The notes under the pieces are model-generated. The model had not been told where the DNA came from. It ran no database searches and worked only from the letters and a program-made list of their open reading frames with translations. 64,000 nucleotides of DNA from Sporosarcina ureae (GTDB taxonomy: Bacteria; Bacillota; Bacilli; Bacillales_A; Planococcaceae), in assembly GCF_002101375.1 (NCBI RefSeq), contig NZ_CP015207.1, positions 1,728,001-1,792,000 on the forward strand, given 5' to 3'. Position 1 is the first letter of the stretch; every line of letters begins with the position of its first letter. Position numbers and translations under genes: made by a program. This document shows, piece by piece, positions 52,222-61,405 of the stretch.

Positions 52222-53154
52222 TTGAAGAAAATTCTATTACCTGCTCTTCTGCTTTTCGTACTTGCGTTAGCAGCTTGCGGCAATAAACAGGAAGAACCTG
52301 CGAAAGAAGATACACCTGCAAAAGAACAAGGAGCAAGCGACACGATTACTTATGAATCAGAAGAAGGTCCAGTGGAGGTTCCCGCAGATCCACAACGGGT
52401 TGTAGTGTTATCTAGTTTTGCCGGTACTGTACATGAATTTGGCGTGAATTTGGTGGGAGCTGAGTCTTGGTCAAAAGATAATCCAAGCTTTGATTTATTT
52501 TTGAAAGATGTAGAAGAAGTGTCGGACGAAAACATTGAAAAGATTATTGAACTGGAGCCGGATTTAATTATTGGACTTAACACTATTAAGAACATTGATA
52601 AACTAAAAGAAATTGCCCCTACTGTTACGTATACATACGGAAAAGTAGATTATTTAACACAGCAAATCGAAATCGGTAAGTTATTGAATAAGGAAAAAGA
52701 AGCGACAGAATGGGTAGATGCATTTAAGGCACGTGCGCAGCAGGCAGGAAAAGACATTAAAGCCAAAATTGGAGAAGATACGACAGTTTCCGTCATCGAA
52801 GAGTTTGACAAACAAATTTACGTCTTCGGCGATAACTGGGGAAGAGGAACGGAAATCCTCTACCAGGAAATGAAACTGGCTATGCCTGAAAAAGTAAAGG
52901 AAATGACTGAGAAAGACGGATATTATGCTCTTTCTGCAGAAGTTTTGCCTGAATTTGCCGGGGACTATGTCATCTTGAGTAAAAGTGATACAGGAGATAA
53001 TTCATTCTTGGAAACGGAAACATACAAGAATATTCCTGCCGTCAAAAATGATCAAGTCTACCAGGTAAACACAGCAGAATTCTCTTTCAATGATGCCTAT
53101 ACACTTGATAATCAGCTTGATTTCTTCATCAAAAGCTTTTTAGGAACTAAGTAA
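52222..53154 (+). CDS. Iron-siderophore-binding lipoprotein
   Basis: 310 aa. Lipoprotein signal with lipobox LAAC near residue 19, an acidic KQEEPAKEDTPAKEQ linker, then a two-lobed periplasmic-binding fold of the FecB/FhuD cluster (PQRVVVLSSFAGTVHEFG, ELEPDLIIGLN, LPEFAGDYVILS). Start TTG with GGAG about 11 nt upstream. A terminator-like hairpin separates it from the permease genes. Confidence 0.9.
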   Translation: MKKILLPALLLFVLALAACGNKQEEPAKEDTPAKEQGASDTITYESEEGPVEVPADPQRVVVLSSFAGTVHEFGVNLVGAESWSKDNPSFDLFLKDVEEVSDENIEKIIELEPDLIIGLNTIKNIDKLKEIAPTVTYTYGKVDYLTQQIEIGKLLNKEKEATEWVDAFKARAQQAGKDIKAKIGEDTTVSVIEEFDKQIYVFGDNWGRGTEILYQEMKLAMPEKVKEMTEKDGYYALSAEVLPEFAGDYVILSKSDTGDNSFLETETYKNIPAVKNDQVYQVNTAEFSFNDAYTLDNQLDFFIKSFLGTK

Positions 53155-53157
53155 TCA

Positions 53158-53193
53158 AACAAAATGGGTTCTTCATTGAAGAACCCATTTTGT
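53158..53193 (+). terminator. Attenuating hairpin between siderophore-binding and permease genes
   Basis: AACAAAATGGGTTCTTC-att-GAAGAACCCATTTTGTT, a perfect 17-bp stem ending in a TTTTGTT run. It should end most transcripts after the binding protein, leaving less permease mRNA. Confidence 0.8.
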
Positions 53194-53221
53194 TATGACA
53201 AGAAAGGAGCGGATGAATAAA

Positions 53222-54229
53222 ATGGATAAACCCGTTAAAAAAGCTATACCATTTAGTTTTAAATTATTTGCTAGCATGATACTTTTACTAATCAGTTTCC
53301 TATTCGCCATGAAGCTTGGTGCCGCTCACACTTCATGGCAAGATGTCTACCTTTCATTCACGTCAAACCAAGAGGATTCTATTCTAATCCTGAAAGAAAT
53401 ACGCTTTCCGCGTGAAATAGGTGCTGTATTTGTAGGTGCGGCTTTGGCCGTATCAGGGGCGATCATGCAAGGCATGACGCGAAACCCATTGGCTGATCCG
53501 GGGTTGCTTGGACTGACTGCCGGGGCAAATGCCGCATTAGCCATTGCGCTTGCATTGATTCCAACTATTAACTATTTCGGCATCATGACAGCTTGCTTCA
53601 TCGGCTCTGCTGTTGGTGCGCTGATCGTCTTTGGTATTGCTTCCGCGAGGCGAGGCGGCTTTGCACCTATTCGGCTGGTCTTGGCAGGCGCAGCCGTCTC
53701 TACATTTTTATTCGCTATCGCTCAGGGCGTTGGTTTGTATTTTAAGATTTCAAAGGATGTGGCAATGTGGACGGCTGGCGGATTGATCGGCACTTCATGG
53801 GGACAATTACAGACCATTGCGCCAGTCATCATCATAGGTATTTTCGTCGCATTCGTACTTTCACGTCAGTTGACATTATTGAGTCTGAATGAAGAAGTAG
53901 CGATTGGACTTGGACAAAATACAGTGAAAATAAAAGTCTTGTTGTTTATGGTTATTATCTTATTAGCAGGAGCCGCTGTGGCATTAGCGGGTAATCTAGC
54001 ATTTGTTGGTTTAATGATTCCACATATTGTCCGTGCAATCGTCGGAACAGATTATCGATTCATCATCCCCATTTCCGCTATTTTAGGCGCAACTTTTATG
54101 TTGCTAGCGGATACGGTTGGACGAATATTACAAGCACCGTTTGAAACTCCTGTTGCTGCATTAATTGCAATCATCGGATTACCGTTCTTTCTCTTAATCG
54201 TACGCAAAGGTGGTCAGGCATTCTCATGA
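53222..54229 (+). CDS. Iron-siderophore ABC permease (FecCD type)
   Basis: 335 aa from ATG 53222, with about ten membrane segments. FecCD signatures: RFPREIGAVFVGAALAVSGAIMQGMTRNPLADPGLLG and, near the end, FVGLMIPHIVRAIVGTDYRF and ADTVGRILQAPFETPVA. ATG at 53213 is an alternative; GGAG is 3 nt before it and 12 nt before 53222. Overlaps the partner permease by 4 bp. Confidence 0.9.
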   Translation: MDKPVKKAIPFSFKLFASMILLLISFLFAMKLGAAHTSWQDVYLSFTSNQEDSILILKEIRFPREIGAVFVGAALAVSGAIMQGMTRNPLADPGLLGLTAGANAALAIALALIPTINYFGIMTACFIGSAVGALIVFGIASARRGGFAPIRLVLAGAAVSTFLFAIAQGVGLYFKISKDVAMWTAGGLIGTSWGQLQTIAPVIIIGIFVAFVLSRQLTLLSLNEEVAIGLGQNTVKIKVLLFMVIILLAGAAVALAGNLAFVGLMIPHIVRAIVGTDYRFIIPISAILGATFMLLADTVGRILQAPFETPVAALIAIIGLPFFLLIVRKGGQAFS

Positions 54230-55233
54230 TACTTCCACATATACGGAGAAAACAAAGAATTCTTTTGGCATGCTTCATTGTATTGATTCTCTTCCTGACA
54301 ACTCTTGCACTTGGCTTAGGATCTGCTTCTATTGAATGGAGCCGGCTAGTCCCTACTCTTCTTGGTCAAGGCACTTTCAAAGAAGAGTTTGTACTGTTTT
54401 CTATTCGCCTCCCACGAATCATCATTACGTTGTTGGCCGGTGCCGCGCTTGCCTTGTCAGGTGCTATTTTACAAGGAATCACACGTAATGACCTTGCTGA
54501 TCCCGGTATCATCGGGATAAATTCTGGTGCTGGAGTCGCAATTGCACTATTTTTCTTATTTGTACCGATCGAGGCTGGCGCGTTCACTTACTTATTACCG
54601 TTAGTAGGATTTGGGGGAGCCCTCATCACTTCGGTTTTAATTTACCTTTTTGCTTACAGTAGAAAAAACGGACTACAGCCTATGCGCCTTGTACTAGTGG
54701 GTATTGGGTTTTCAATGGCTCTATCAGGTGTGATGGTCGTATTGACTTCTTCCGCCAAGCAAGAGAAAGTCGATTTTATTTCAAGATGGATAGCCGGGAA
54801 TATTTGGGGAACTGATTGGCCTTATATTTGGGCACTGGCACCTTGGTTGCTCATATTGATCCCGTTCGCACTATTTAAAGCACACCGGCTCGATATGCTT
54901 GGTTTGAATGAAGCTGTAGCGACGGGAATTGGTGTGTCGCTTGGACGGGAGCGTCTAGTGCTATTGCTGACCGCTGTAGCTTTAGCTGCATCCGCTGTGT
55001 CGGTTACAGGTGGTATCGCGTTCATCGGTCTGATGGCGCCTCATATCGCCAAATCCCTAATCGGTCCACGCCATCGAATGAATTTACCTATTGCGATCTT
55101 GCTCGGCAGTTTTCTTCTGTTGTTAGCAGACACAATCGGACGAAATATCTTGGAACCGAGTGGTATTCCAGCGGGTATTATCGTTTCATTGATAGGCGCA
55201 CCATACTTTTGCTATTTACTATTGAAGAAATAA
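54226..55233 (+). CDS. Iron-siderophore ABC permease (FecCD type)
   Basis: 335 aa, about ten membrane segments; RLPRIIITLLAGAALALSGAILQGITRNDLADPGIIG, FIGLMAPHIAKSLIG and ADTIGRNILEPSGIPAGI mark it as the second half of the FecCD pair. It begins with ATGA overlap of the first permease, ensuring equal translation, and completes the siderophore importer. Confidence 0.92.
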   Translation: MILPHIRRKQRILLACFIVLILFLTTLALGLGSASIEWSRLVPTLLGQGTFKEEFVLFSIRLPRIIITLLAGAALALSGAILQGITRNDLADPGIIGINSGAGVAIALFFLFVPIEAGAFTYLLPLVGFGGALITSVLIYLFAYSRKNGLQPMRLVLVGIGFSMALSGVMVVLTSSAKQEKVDFISRWIAGNIWGTDWPYIWALAPWLLILIPFALFKAHRLDMLGLNEAVATGIGVSLGRERLVLLLTAVALAASAVSVTGGIAFIGLMAPHIAKSLIGPRHRMNLPIAILLGSFLLLLADTIGRNILEPSGIPAGIIVSLIGAPYFCYLLLKK

Positions 55234-55267
55234 AAATGCCAGAACTACCCGCTTTGGGTGTTCTGGC
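55233..55267 (-). terminator. Terminator downstream of the SSS symporter gene
   Basis: GCCAGAAC-acccaaagcgggta-GTTCTGGC followed by ATTTTTATTT on the minus strand. On the plus strand the hairpin has no T-tract. It lies 95 bp past the symporter stop. Confidence 0.75.
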
Positions 55268-55363
55268 GATCACTAATTCCATCCTTATTGTCTATGCATT
55301 ATAATAATCATATATTGTTCCATTTAAATTTAATTTACAAGCACAAGAAAGTATGTTGAATAG

Positions 55364-56833
55364 TTAACTGTTTGTTACGTTGTCTGCTCCCAAAGTTTCA
55401 TCACCGGTTATTTTTCTAGACGCGGAAGGAAGATCCTCCCAATATACTGCTTTCACGATCTCTTCCGATGAATGTTTAGTCATTAAACTTACAATAACTA
55501 ATCCCATTATAGAAGCCAAGAGTCCAGGCACTACTTCATCGAGTCCTGTATTAAAAAATGGCCATATGACAGTGACAAAACCAGCTACTAACATACTGGC
55601 AACGATACCCCGTGCTGTCGTCCTTCTCCAGAACATCACTGCCAAAAATGGAAAGACAATTGTAGTTGCGGAAATTCTTAATGCCCACTGATAAACACTG
55701 ATGATATCTGTCATGAAGTAAGAAACAATTAATGCCAAAACAGAAATTATTACTACACTAAAACGAGCAACAAACATCATTTGCTTACCTGAGGCATTAG
55801 GATTAATCATACGAAAATACAAATCTTGTGCAATATTGGAACTGCCTTGAAGTATAAATGAATCTGCACCTGTCATTAATGCAGCTAGTAAACCTACAAT
55901 TACGATGCCTCCAATTGCCGGATGTAATAAATCAACAGTTACATACGAAAATATTAAATCAGCATGAATATCCGCTGGCACAAATTGACGAGCTGTTACA
56001 CCGATTACAAAAGGAAATATACTAATAATAGATGTTATAACATAACCCGTTATTCCTGCTCGAATAGCAACCTCTTCGTTTTTCGATGCAAAAATCCGTT
56101 GCCATGTTGATTGCCAGATTAGGTAGAATGGAGCTACTGTCAATGCAAACATTAACACCTCTCCAATTCCATGGGGACCAGCAGGAGATAAATACTCTAT
56201 CGGCGTTTGGGCTAGCACACTTGAAATGCCGCCACCAAACTTTAGTGCTGCAAATGCCAGTATGAACAAACCAATTACTAGGATAAAGCTTTGTAATGCG
56301 TCTGTGACGATAGCAGCTACTAGACCACCGAGTATTGTAAAGCCAAGAATCAGTGCAAACGATAAGAAGATTCCTACCTTCACGTCAATATGAAAAACTA
56401 TACTAAATACTGTACTCATTCCAACAATTTGAAGTGCTGTAGCAGGAACCGAATAAATAAAAGCAGATAATACTGATGGTATAATCCCTGTTTTAGAACC
56501 AAACCTTTCGCCAAACAAATCTGCCATCGTATATAATCTCTGTCTTCTAAGCGGTTTACTAAAAACGTAAATTAGTAATATACTCGTCAGATAAGCTGGT
56601 AAAGCAAACTTAAAATAGCCGGACATGCCTACAGTAAAACCCATTCCTACCCAACCAATAAAAACTGCTGCTCCCACATTCGTACTGATTGTTGTGCCTA
56701 CTATACTCCAAAACTTCATATTCCAACCTGCTATTAAGTAGGAGTCCGCATCTTTTACCTTTGTAAAGTAATAAATACCGATAGCAAACATTGCTATGAA
56801 GTATACTGATGAATAAGTTACATACCAAGCCAT
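55364..56833 (-). CDS. Sodium:solute symporter (SSS family)
   Basis: 489 aa, about thirteen membrane segments. GWNMKFWSIVGTTISTNVGAAVFIGWVGMGF near residue 40 and GLLAALMTGADSFILQGSSNIAQDLY near 320 are SSS/PutP-like sodium-binding regions. Substrate unknown; related systems carry proline, pantothenate or organic acids. It is transcribed with the YtcJ-like amidohydrolase 48 bp upstream, so it probably imports that enzyme's substrate. Confidence 0.9.
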   Translation of the reverse strand: MAWYVTYSSVYFIAMFAIGIYYFTKVKDADSYLIAGWNMKFWSIVGTTISTNVGAAVFIGWVGMGFTVGMSGYFKFALPAYLTSILLIYVFSKPLRRQRLYTMADLFGERFGSKTGIIPSVLSAFIYSVPATALQIVGMSTVFSIVFHIDVKVGIFLSFALILGFTILGGLVAAIVTDALQSFILVIGLFILAFAALKFGGGISSVLAQTPIEYLSPAGPHGIGEVLMFALTVAPFYLIWQSTWQRIFASKNEEVAIRAGITGYVITSIISIFPFVIGVTARQFVPADIHADLIFSYVTVDLLHPAIGGIVIVGLLAALMTGADSFILQGSSNIAQDLYFRMINPNASGKQMMFVARFSVVIISVLALIVSYFMTDIISVYQWALRISATTIVFPFLAVMFWRRTTARGIVASMLVAGFVTVIWPFFNTGLDEVVPGLLASIMGLVIVSLMTKHSSEEIVKAVYWEDLPSASRKITGDETLGADNVTNS

Positions 56834-56881
56834 TTACATTCCTCCATTTATCAAGTAAGTCCACTATAGGTATCTGTTATT

Positions 56882-58531
56882 TCATGGCTTCTTATACGCT
56901 AATTCACCATCAATAATTGTCATTTCTACTATAATATCTTTTATTCTCATAGGATCAATTTCCACAGGATTTTCGTTCAATACTACAAAGTCTGCTGCTT
57001 TCCCTAATTCAATACTACCTACCTCATCCTCTTCAAAATTCAGCTGAGCACCATAAATCGTCATTGATTTCAACGCAGATTCCACATCTATCTTTTGATT
57101 TTCACCTAAGACTTTTCCGTCTCGAGTAACGCGATTGACAGCTACCCAGATAGAGAATAACGGGGAGATGGGTGTGATGGGACAGTCAGAATGAAGTGTA
57201 TAAAGCATATCAAGATCCTTAGCATCGCGTAATGCATTCATTCGCTTAGCCCGCTCTGGTCCCAAGAAGATATCACGGTGGCGATCACCCCAGTAGTAAA
57301 TATGATTTATGAAGAATGAAGCTGCGATATTTAACGACTTCATCTTTTTCAAATCTTCTCCTGTTGCTGTTTGGACATGTTCTATACGATGATGATGATC
57401 ACGCTGTTCCCCATTATTGATAGCGCTTTCATAGGATTCTATAATGGAATTTATTGCACGGTCTCCATTACCGTGTGTAGCAATTCTAAAACCTCTTTGA
57501 TGGAAGTCTAACACATAATCATTTAATTGTTCCTGCGTGTATATTAAATCTCCATACAGCTTATCATCGCAGTAGTACGGTTTCCGCAATGCACCTGTCA
57601 GCCCTTGGATTGAGCCATCTTGAAATAGCTTTGCACTATCTAACTTTGCACGGTCATTTGTCTTTTTCCGGATTTCCTTATCAAGTTCTACAGCAGTATA
57701 TTCACTAAACACTCCGCCTTTTTCCAACAGATAACTTAATATCATGAGACGCATTTTCATAGGATTCGCCTTTGATTGAACAGCCAGTATATGAGCATCA
57801 AATTCTCTCTCAAGCAAATGTAAACCTACTCCTGCATCTGTATTGGTTGTAATACCCTGCGCAAGATAATCAAGAGCTCCTTGTCTTATCAGTTCAACTA
57901 TTTCTTCAGTACTTGGTATTGGCACGAAGTCAAATACTAGATCCATAGCTCCAGGTTCATATAGCACTCCTGTAAGTTCACCGTTCTGATCCTTTCCAAA
58001 ATAACCGCCATCAGGTTTTGGTGTATCCTTATTCACCCCGGCAAGCTCTAAAGCAACCGTATTAGCCGCAGCTAAGTGGCCTGAAATATGTCGAATGAAA
58101 ATCGGATGAACTGTACTTATTGCGTCTAAATCCTCTTTAGATGGATGTCGTTTTTCATCGAGCATGGTATCGTCATATCCATATCCTAAGATCCATTCTC
58201 CTTTTTCTTTAACCGAGCACTCTTTAGTCACGCTGGCTTGTATATCTTTTATACTTTTATGTAAAGGCGATGAACAGTTTACTTGGGCCTTATTCTGAGA
58301 ATACATCAGCAAATGATTATGAGTGTCTATAAAACCCGGCATTATAGTTTTACCATTCAAGTCTATTTCCTCTACTTTTTCCGCCCGCATTATTTTCTCT
58401 TCAGGTGGTTTTTCTGCATCCCATATACCCGTTATACGTCCCTGATAACTCGTAAGCGAACGCCCCTTAGTGCTATCTTTATCAAGGGTTAAAACCGTGC
58501 CATTGTGAATAATTAAATCGGCTTTTATCAT
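56882..58531 (-). CDS. YtcJ-like metal-dependent amidohydrolase
   Basis: 549 aa. Amidohydrolase-3 type: composite beta-sandwich ends with a TIM barrel; metal motifs GFIDTHNHLL (about 69-78), HRIEHVQTAT, and TLHSDCPITP, and a closing KAADFVVLNENPVE. Members hydrolyse amides or imino bonds of unknown substrates. It begins the symporter operon and is preceded by a 376-bp gap shared with a GntR regulator. Confidence 0.88.
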   Translation of the reverse strand: MIKADLIIHNGTVLTLDKDSTKGRSLTSYQGRITGIWDAEKPPEEKIMRAEKVEEIDLNGKTIMPGFIDTHNHLLMYSQNKAQVNCSSPLHKSIKDIQASVTKECSVKEKGEWILGYGYDDTMLDEKRHPSKEDLDAISTVHPIFIRHISGHLAAANTVALELAGVNKDTPKPDGGYFGKDQNGELTGVLYEPGAMDLVFDFVPIPSTEEIVELIRQGALDYLAQGITTNTDAGVGLHLLEREFDAHILAVQSKANPMKMRLMILSYLLEKGGVFSEYTAVELDKEIRKKTNDRAKLDSAKLFQDGSIQGLTGALRKPYYCDDKLYGDLIYTQEQLNDYVLDFHQRGFRIATHGNGDRAINSIIESYESAINNGEQRDHHHRIEHVQTATGEDLKKMKSLNIAASFFINHIYYWGDRHRDIFLGPERAKRMNALRDAKDLDMLYTLHSDCPITPISPLFSIWVAVNRVTRDGKVLGENQKIDVESALKSMTIYGAQLNFEEDEVGSIELGKAADFVVLNENPVEIDPMRIKDIIVEMTIIDGELAYKKP

Positions 58532-58907
58532 GTTGTCATCCTTCCCATTTAAGTGAATTTAATGAGTGTCGAATAAATCAACCAACGAATTAGTAGTGAA
58601 AAAATACGAATGGCTTATCTATTTTCAACGTCAAATAGTATAATTCTCAACTCATCATGTTGTCCGTACCAGTTAAGAATTGTTTATATACTAGCATAAG
58701 TAAAGATTTGTGTACACTACATATTCCGAATAATATAATATATTGAAATATTCTATAGATTCGTTCTCTTTCCTTGTTCAGACCCCCATTTATATCCATA
58801 TAGGAAACTTCATTTGTGCTCATCTACAAAAGATGATTTCAAAGAAGTCTTTTTTGCGATTTCCGTTATTCAACTAATTTACTAATATACGGAGGTGTGA
58901 AATGAAT
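58532..58907. other. Intergenic region between YtcJ-like and GntR genes
   Basis: AT-rich with no gene recognised. A GTTGTCCGTACC word near 58660, read on the other strand as GGTACGGACAAC, shares GACAAC with the GntR operator at 59656-59684, and a TATACT lies downstream of it on the minus strand. A GGAGGTG plus ATG at 58891-58903 (plus strand) leads only to a 6-codon frame. Confidence 0.4.
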
Positions 58908-59627
58908 TCACCTTTCTCTTGATAGCTTAATGTGAAAAGAATACATATCAGCTTTACAATTAGCGATATAGTATTCAATCAACGAACCTTTCGTATCCGT
59001 CAAAAACCTTTCCGTTTGCAGAGTATTATCTGATTGGTTAATTCCTAATAACTCTGTATCTTCACTATTCAAAGTGTTGCTCGTTATAATCTGTTCCGCT
59101 TCTGATAATTGAATATGGAGTTCATTTTCTAGCAAATCATAAATTGCACCATTAGCAATGTCGAGCCCTGCCAACTCTCTTCCTATATCCACAGGATAAT
59201 AATGAGTTTCAATGGCTAATGGAGTTTCATCAGCATACCGTAGGCGCTTGATTACATACATTTCAGCCTCATCTGTAAAGTTTCGAACCGGTTCTGGAGT
59301 TTTCACAACCATATGCTCTATTAACTTCGCCCCCGGCTTCATGCCCATTTGATTAATTGTTTCAGTCATACTGCTTAAAGATCCTAGCCAGTCATGTATT
59401 GGTTTTATCGATATGAACGTTCCTTTACCATGTTTCTTTTCCAGCATACCTTCCCTAACTAGTTGGGACACAGCCTCTCTTACTGTAGCTCTACTTACAT
59501 CATGTTGTTCTGTTAGCTCTCTTTCACTAGGGATCTTGTCTTGATAAAGACCTTCTTCGATAGAGTTCTTGATTATTTCTTTAAGTTGAACGTGTAGTGG
59601 TAATGGACTATGAGGATCTAATTTCAT
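58908..59627 (-). CDS. GntR/HutC-family regulator with UTRA effector domain
   Basis: 239 aa. N-terminal winged helix (about 5-75: PLHVQLKEIIKNSIEEG, IPSERELTEQHDVSRATVREAVSQLVREG, KHGKGTFI) and C-terminal UTRA/chorismate-lyase-like ligand domain (YVIKRLRYADETPLAIETHYYP, GAIYDLLENELHIQLSEAEQ). The typical MKLDPHSPLPLHVQLKE start is intact. It likely controls the adjacent symporter/amidohydrolase operon and responds to its substrate. Confidence 0.92.
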   Translation of the reverse strand: MKLDPHSPLPLHVQLKEIIKNSIEEGLYQDKIPSERELTEQHDVSRATVREAVSQLVREGMLEKKHGKGTFISIKPIHDWLGSLSSMTETINQMGMKPGAKLIEHMVVKTPEPVRNFTDEAEMYVIKRLRYADETPLAIETHYYPVDIGRELAGLDIANGAIYDLLENELHIQLSEAEQIITSNTLNSEDTELLGINQSDNTLQTERFLTDTKGSLIEYYIANCKADMYSFHIKLSRER

Positions 59628-59655
59628 ACCACACTTTCCTTTCTCATCGGTTTAT

Positions 59656-59684
59656 CAGACAACTATATTTCTAATAGTTGTCTG
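59656..59684. promoter_or_regulatory. Inverted-repeat operator upstream of the GntR gene
   Basis: CAGACAACTAT-attCTA-ATAGTTGTCTG is an 11-bp perfect inverted repeat with a 7-bp spacer, 28 bp upstream of the regulator gene. The size suits a GntR/HutC dimer and suggests autoregulation. Confidence 0.8.
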
Positions 59685-59736
59685 GTAAATTCCGTTATTT
59701 AGTATATTGTATGGACATTTTATAGGCTCGCAATCT

Positions 59737-60669
59737 TTACATTCCCCTATCTTGCTTCACATAACGTATCAGTTCTTTTTCCCGCGCAGAATGTATCTCC
59801 TCAGTAAACGAAGTATTCCACTCATAATACCCCTTACCTGTTTTACTACCGAGCTCTCCCGCTTCCACCAATTCCTGCATACTAGCTGCGGATTGGTGTG
59901 CATTCGATAAATCCTTATATAGATAATTCGATATGTCTGTGTAAACATCCAGACCACCCATATCTGCCGATAAGAAAGGACCCGTGACAGGTAATCTTCT
60001 ACCGATACTGTAAAGAACTGCGGCATCTATATCTTCTTTGGTCGCAATTCCTTCTTGTAGAATATGCTGTGCTTCACGCAACAAAGCGAATTGTAGACGA
60101 TTCCCTACAAATCCGGGCGCTTCCTTTTTCACTTCGATCGGCTTTTTATTTAGCCCATTCATTAATGCTATCGAACGTTCAACTGTCTGGTCGTTTGTTC
60201 TCTCTCCTCTAACTACTTCGACTAATGGAATCAAATGCGCCGGATGCCAAAAGTGTGTGATGACCGTACGTTCAGGATGTTTCGTTTGAGCCGCAATGTC
60301 AGTTGGACTGATTGCCGAAGTATTACTTGCCAGAATAACGGATGGATCGCAAAGCTCATCGAGTTGTTTGAAGATTTGTTGCTTCAACTCGAGACGTTCA
60401 GGCACTGCTTCGATAATGAACGTAGCACCTTTCACCGCTTCATCCATTGTTGTTACTGTAGTAATTCTGTCTTTCACTGATTGTACTTCTTCAACCGCCA
60501 ACAAATCATTATCCCTTAGCACTTGCAACTTACTTTCAATACTTGTCAGCGCACGCTCTAGTTCTTCAATGGCTATTCCATACATCGTTACATCGTATCC
60601 CGCCCACGCAGCACTCAATGCAATTGAATGACCCATTGTACCGCATCCGATAATTGCTATTCTTTCCAT
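59737..60669 (-). CDS. 3-hydroxyacyl-CoA dehydrogenase family protein
   Basis: 310 aa. NAD-binding domain with IAIIGCGTMGHSIALSAAWAGY, FIIEAVPERLELKQ, SNTSAISPTDIA and HFWHPAHLIPLVEVVRG, then the helical dimerisation domain PGFVGNRLQFALLREA. The HFWHP variant is that of short 3-hydroxyacyl/3-hydroxybutyryl-CoA dehydrogenases. ATG at 60669 with AAGGTG upstream; the long upstream frame is not supported. A terminator separates it from scoB. Confidence 0.88.
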   Translation of the reverse strand: MERIAIIGCGTMGHSIALSAAWAGYDVTMYGIAIEELERALTSIESKLQVLRDNDLLAVEEVQSVKDRITTVTTMDEAVKGATFIIEAVPERLELKQQIFKQLDELCDPSVILASNTSAISPTDIAAQTKHPERTVITHFWHPAHLIPLVEVVRGERTNDQTVERSIALMNGLNKKPIEVKKEAPGFVGNRLQFALLREAQHILQEGIATKEDIDAAVLYSIGRRLPVTGPFLSADMGGLDVYTDISNYLYKDLSNAHQSAASMQELVEAGELGSKTGKGYYEWNTSFTEEIHSAREKELIRYVKQDRGM

Positions 60670-60698
60670 CACCTTGCCCCCAATTCTGTTATCCAAAT

Positions 60699-60732
60699 GA
60701 AAAAGACGACACCTTTGCAAGCTGGTATCGTC
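60699..60732 (-). terminator. Terminator between scoB and 3-hydroxyacyl-CoA dehydrogenase gene
   Basis: GACGATACC-agcttgcaaa-GGTGTCGTC followed by TTTTTC on the minus strand, 8 bp after the scoB stop. Partial readthrough would still link the genes. Confidence 0.75.
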
Positions 60733-60739
60733 AATCGAA

Positions 60740-61396
60740 TTATCTAGCCGTAAAGTTTGGAGAAATTGTAAAACTTGCTTCCGTCTTGTCTTGTACTTCA
60801 TCTATGGAAATACCAGCGGAAGTTTCGACAAGCACCATGCCATCCCGTGTGAAATCAAACACAGCCAAATCCGTAATGAGTCGATCTACCACACCAATAC
60901 CCGTTAACGGCAACGAACACGTTTTCTTAACTTTCGATTCACCGTGTTTATTGACATGATCCATGATGATTACGACACGTTTTGCACCGACAACCAAGTC
61001 CATTGCGCCGCCCATTCCTTTCACCACTTTTCCTGGTATCATCCAGTTGGCCAGGTCTCCATTTTCAGATACTTCCATACCACCGAGAATTGCCAAGTCA
61101 ATGTGTCCACCACGAATCATTGCGAACGATTCCGCACTATCAAAGAAGGACGAGCCTGGGACTGTCGTAATCGTTTCCTTTCCAGCGTTGATCAGATCTG
61201 CATCCTCTTGCCCTTCTACTGGATAAGGCCCGATGCCAAGCAGGCCATTTTCCGATTGCAATAAAACCGTCATACCAGCTGGAATTTCGTTAGCAACAAG
61301 GGTGGGCATACCGATACCGAGGTTGACGTTCATACCGTCCTGAATTTCTTCTACCGCACGTTTTACGATTATATTTCGTGTTTCCGTCATGTTCAT
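60740..61396 (-). CDS. scoB: 3-oxoacid CoA-transferase subunit B
   Basis: 218 aa. Catalytic Glu in SENGLLGIGP (about 50); other signatures are NLGIGMPTLVANEIP, GGHIDLAILGGMEVSENGDLANWMIPGK and KGMGGAMDLVVGAKRV. It moves CoA from succinyl-CoA to acetoacetate together with subunit A, encoded 9 bp upstream. Confidence 0.93.
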   Translation of the reverse strand: MNMTETRNIIVKRAVEEIQDGMNVNLGIGMPTLVANEIPAGMTVLLQSENGLLGIGPYPVEGQEDADLINAGKETITTVPGSSFFDSAESFAMIRGGHIDLAILGGMEVSENGDLANWMIPGKVVKGMGGAMDLVVGAKRVVIIMDHVNKHGESKVKKTCSLPLTGIGVVDRLITDLAVFDFTRDGMVLVETSAGISIDEVQDKTEASFTISPNFTAR

Positions 61397-61405
61397 CTCT
61401 CCTTT

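Noticed and set aside
57418-57432. A full cre match (ATGAAAGCGCTATCA) on the minus strand inside the YtcJ-like gene
   Set aside because: It is deep within a coding sequence with no nearby promoter; chance match is likely, though roadblock regulation cannot be excluded.
58891-58921. GGAGGTG followed by ATG on the plus strand at the end of the GntR gene
   Set aside because: The frame closes after six codons; likely chance within an AT-rich gap.
60670-60801. Upstream extension of the 3-hydroxyacyl-CoA dehydrogenase frame
   Set aside because: It runs through the scoB terminator and lacks an RBS; the Rossmann motif starts right after ATG 60669.
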